From NCBI GenBank assembly GCA_024401115.1, contig JAKSLP010000004.1:1-64000 (forward strand): a stretch of DNA of 64,000 nt. The letters are read 5' to 3'. The notes beneath the pieces were generated by a model, which worked only from the letters and a program-made list of their open reading frames with translations, made no database searches and had not been told where the DNA came from. A program made the position numbers and the translations under genes. This DNA comes from Bacteroidaceae bacterium (GTDB lineage Bacteria; Bacteroidota; Bacteroidia; Bacteroidales; Bacteroidaceae). This document shows positions 63,760 through 64,000 of this stretch, piece after piece; position 1 is the stretch's first letter; every line of letters begins with the position of its first letter.

Positions 63760-64000
63760 CAGTCTTTTTTCCGAATTATCGTCAGTCCGTCACGAAGTGG
63801 CAGAATTACCTTTTCCACTCTCTGATCTGCGGCCAGATAGTCATTAAACTGACGTATGCCCAAAGTCTGAGCATCCTTATCGTATTTAGGATCAATCACA
63901 TGACCATCCCACAAAGTATTGTCTGCCAAAATATAACCTCCGGGCCGAAGCTTCTTAAGCACAAGTTCGTAATATTCCACATAACAACGCTTGTCACCAT
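63759..64000 (-). CDS. O-methyltransferase, 5' part cut by window edge
   Basis: Only the C-terminal 79 or so residues are present. They read GDKRCYVEYYELVLKKLRPG, then GYILADNTLWDGHV and, near the end, the LPLRDGLTIIRKK strand. This is the C-terminal half of the class I SAM-dependent O-methyltransferase family typified by caffeoyl-CoA/catechol O-methyltransferases; the DN pair is a metal ligand. The frame continues off the right edge, so an internal GTG at 63980 is not the start. It overlaps trmO by one base. Confidence 0.9.
   Translation of the reverse strand, partial: GDKRCYVEYYELVLKKLRPGGYILADNTLWDGHVIDPKYDKDAQTLGIRQFNDYLAADQRVEKVILPLRDGLTIIRKKD

Overview
The window looks like a chromosomal segment of a Bacteroidales bacterium, most likely a Prevotella-like member of the order. 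Several signs agree. Genes are preceded by the Bacteroidetes sigma promoter (TTTG, about 19-20 bases, TAnnTTTG) and lack Shine-Dalgarno sequences. SecD and SecF are fused, and IspG is the long form. OmpH is duplicated behind BamA, and the clade-typical DUF6242 and DUF4271 proteins are present. The content is mostly housekeeping; no phage, integrase, transposase or CRISPR array was seen.

Left edge (1-600): a partial tRNA-Gly, a second copy of its 5' half, and a short relic resembling the C-terminus of an ABC exporter. An AAA/DUF4143 ATPase follows. A minus-strand block (1788-7155) holds a lactonase-like lipoprotein, an aldo/keto reductase, argH, a four-helix protein, an SRPBCC protein and pyrE. 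Then come recX and prmC (minus), and on the plus strand ribD, a DUF6242 lipoprotein, uppS, bamA, two ompH genes and murI (envelope biogenesis).

Centre: a Na/Pi symporter (minus) is divergent from rpoN, a PAP2-like protein, purE and ispG (plus). An S9 peptidase (minus) is divergent from rbfA and a LolC/E-type permease. A long minus-strand run (27390-40866) holds a polysaccharide deacetylase, a DUF2723 glycosyltransferase, znuC, znuA, a VTT membrane protein, an unknown membrane protein, purD, a DPP IV-like peptidase, an RlmL-like methyltransferase and a U32 peptidase-family protein. Divergent from it is dusB.

Right part: secDF and a rhomboid protease (minus); hup, argS, an RNase H, an LTA-synthase-like enzyme and a CoA-transferase (plus); a GH9 lipoprotein (minus). 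Next is metK, preceded by what looks like a SAM-II-type pseudoknot riboswitch abutting its start codon, then DUF4271, hemD, rnpA, yidD, tatD, tyrS, tRNA-Gln, rmlA and a divergent PL10 pectate-lyase homologue. trmO and a truncated O-methyltransferase (minus) close the window.

The most unusual feature is a dispersed family of heptad repeats, (GACAACR)n, often followed by a GCCAT-containing tail. It sits in intergenic gaps at about 4.1, 5.5, 6.0, 21.3 and 31.4 kb. One copy lies inside ribD, where it forms part of an in-frame insertion between the zinc-binding motifs. These repeats also create false N-terminal extensions on neighbouring genes, so several starts below are placed downstream of the longest open frame.
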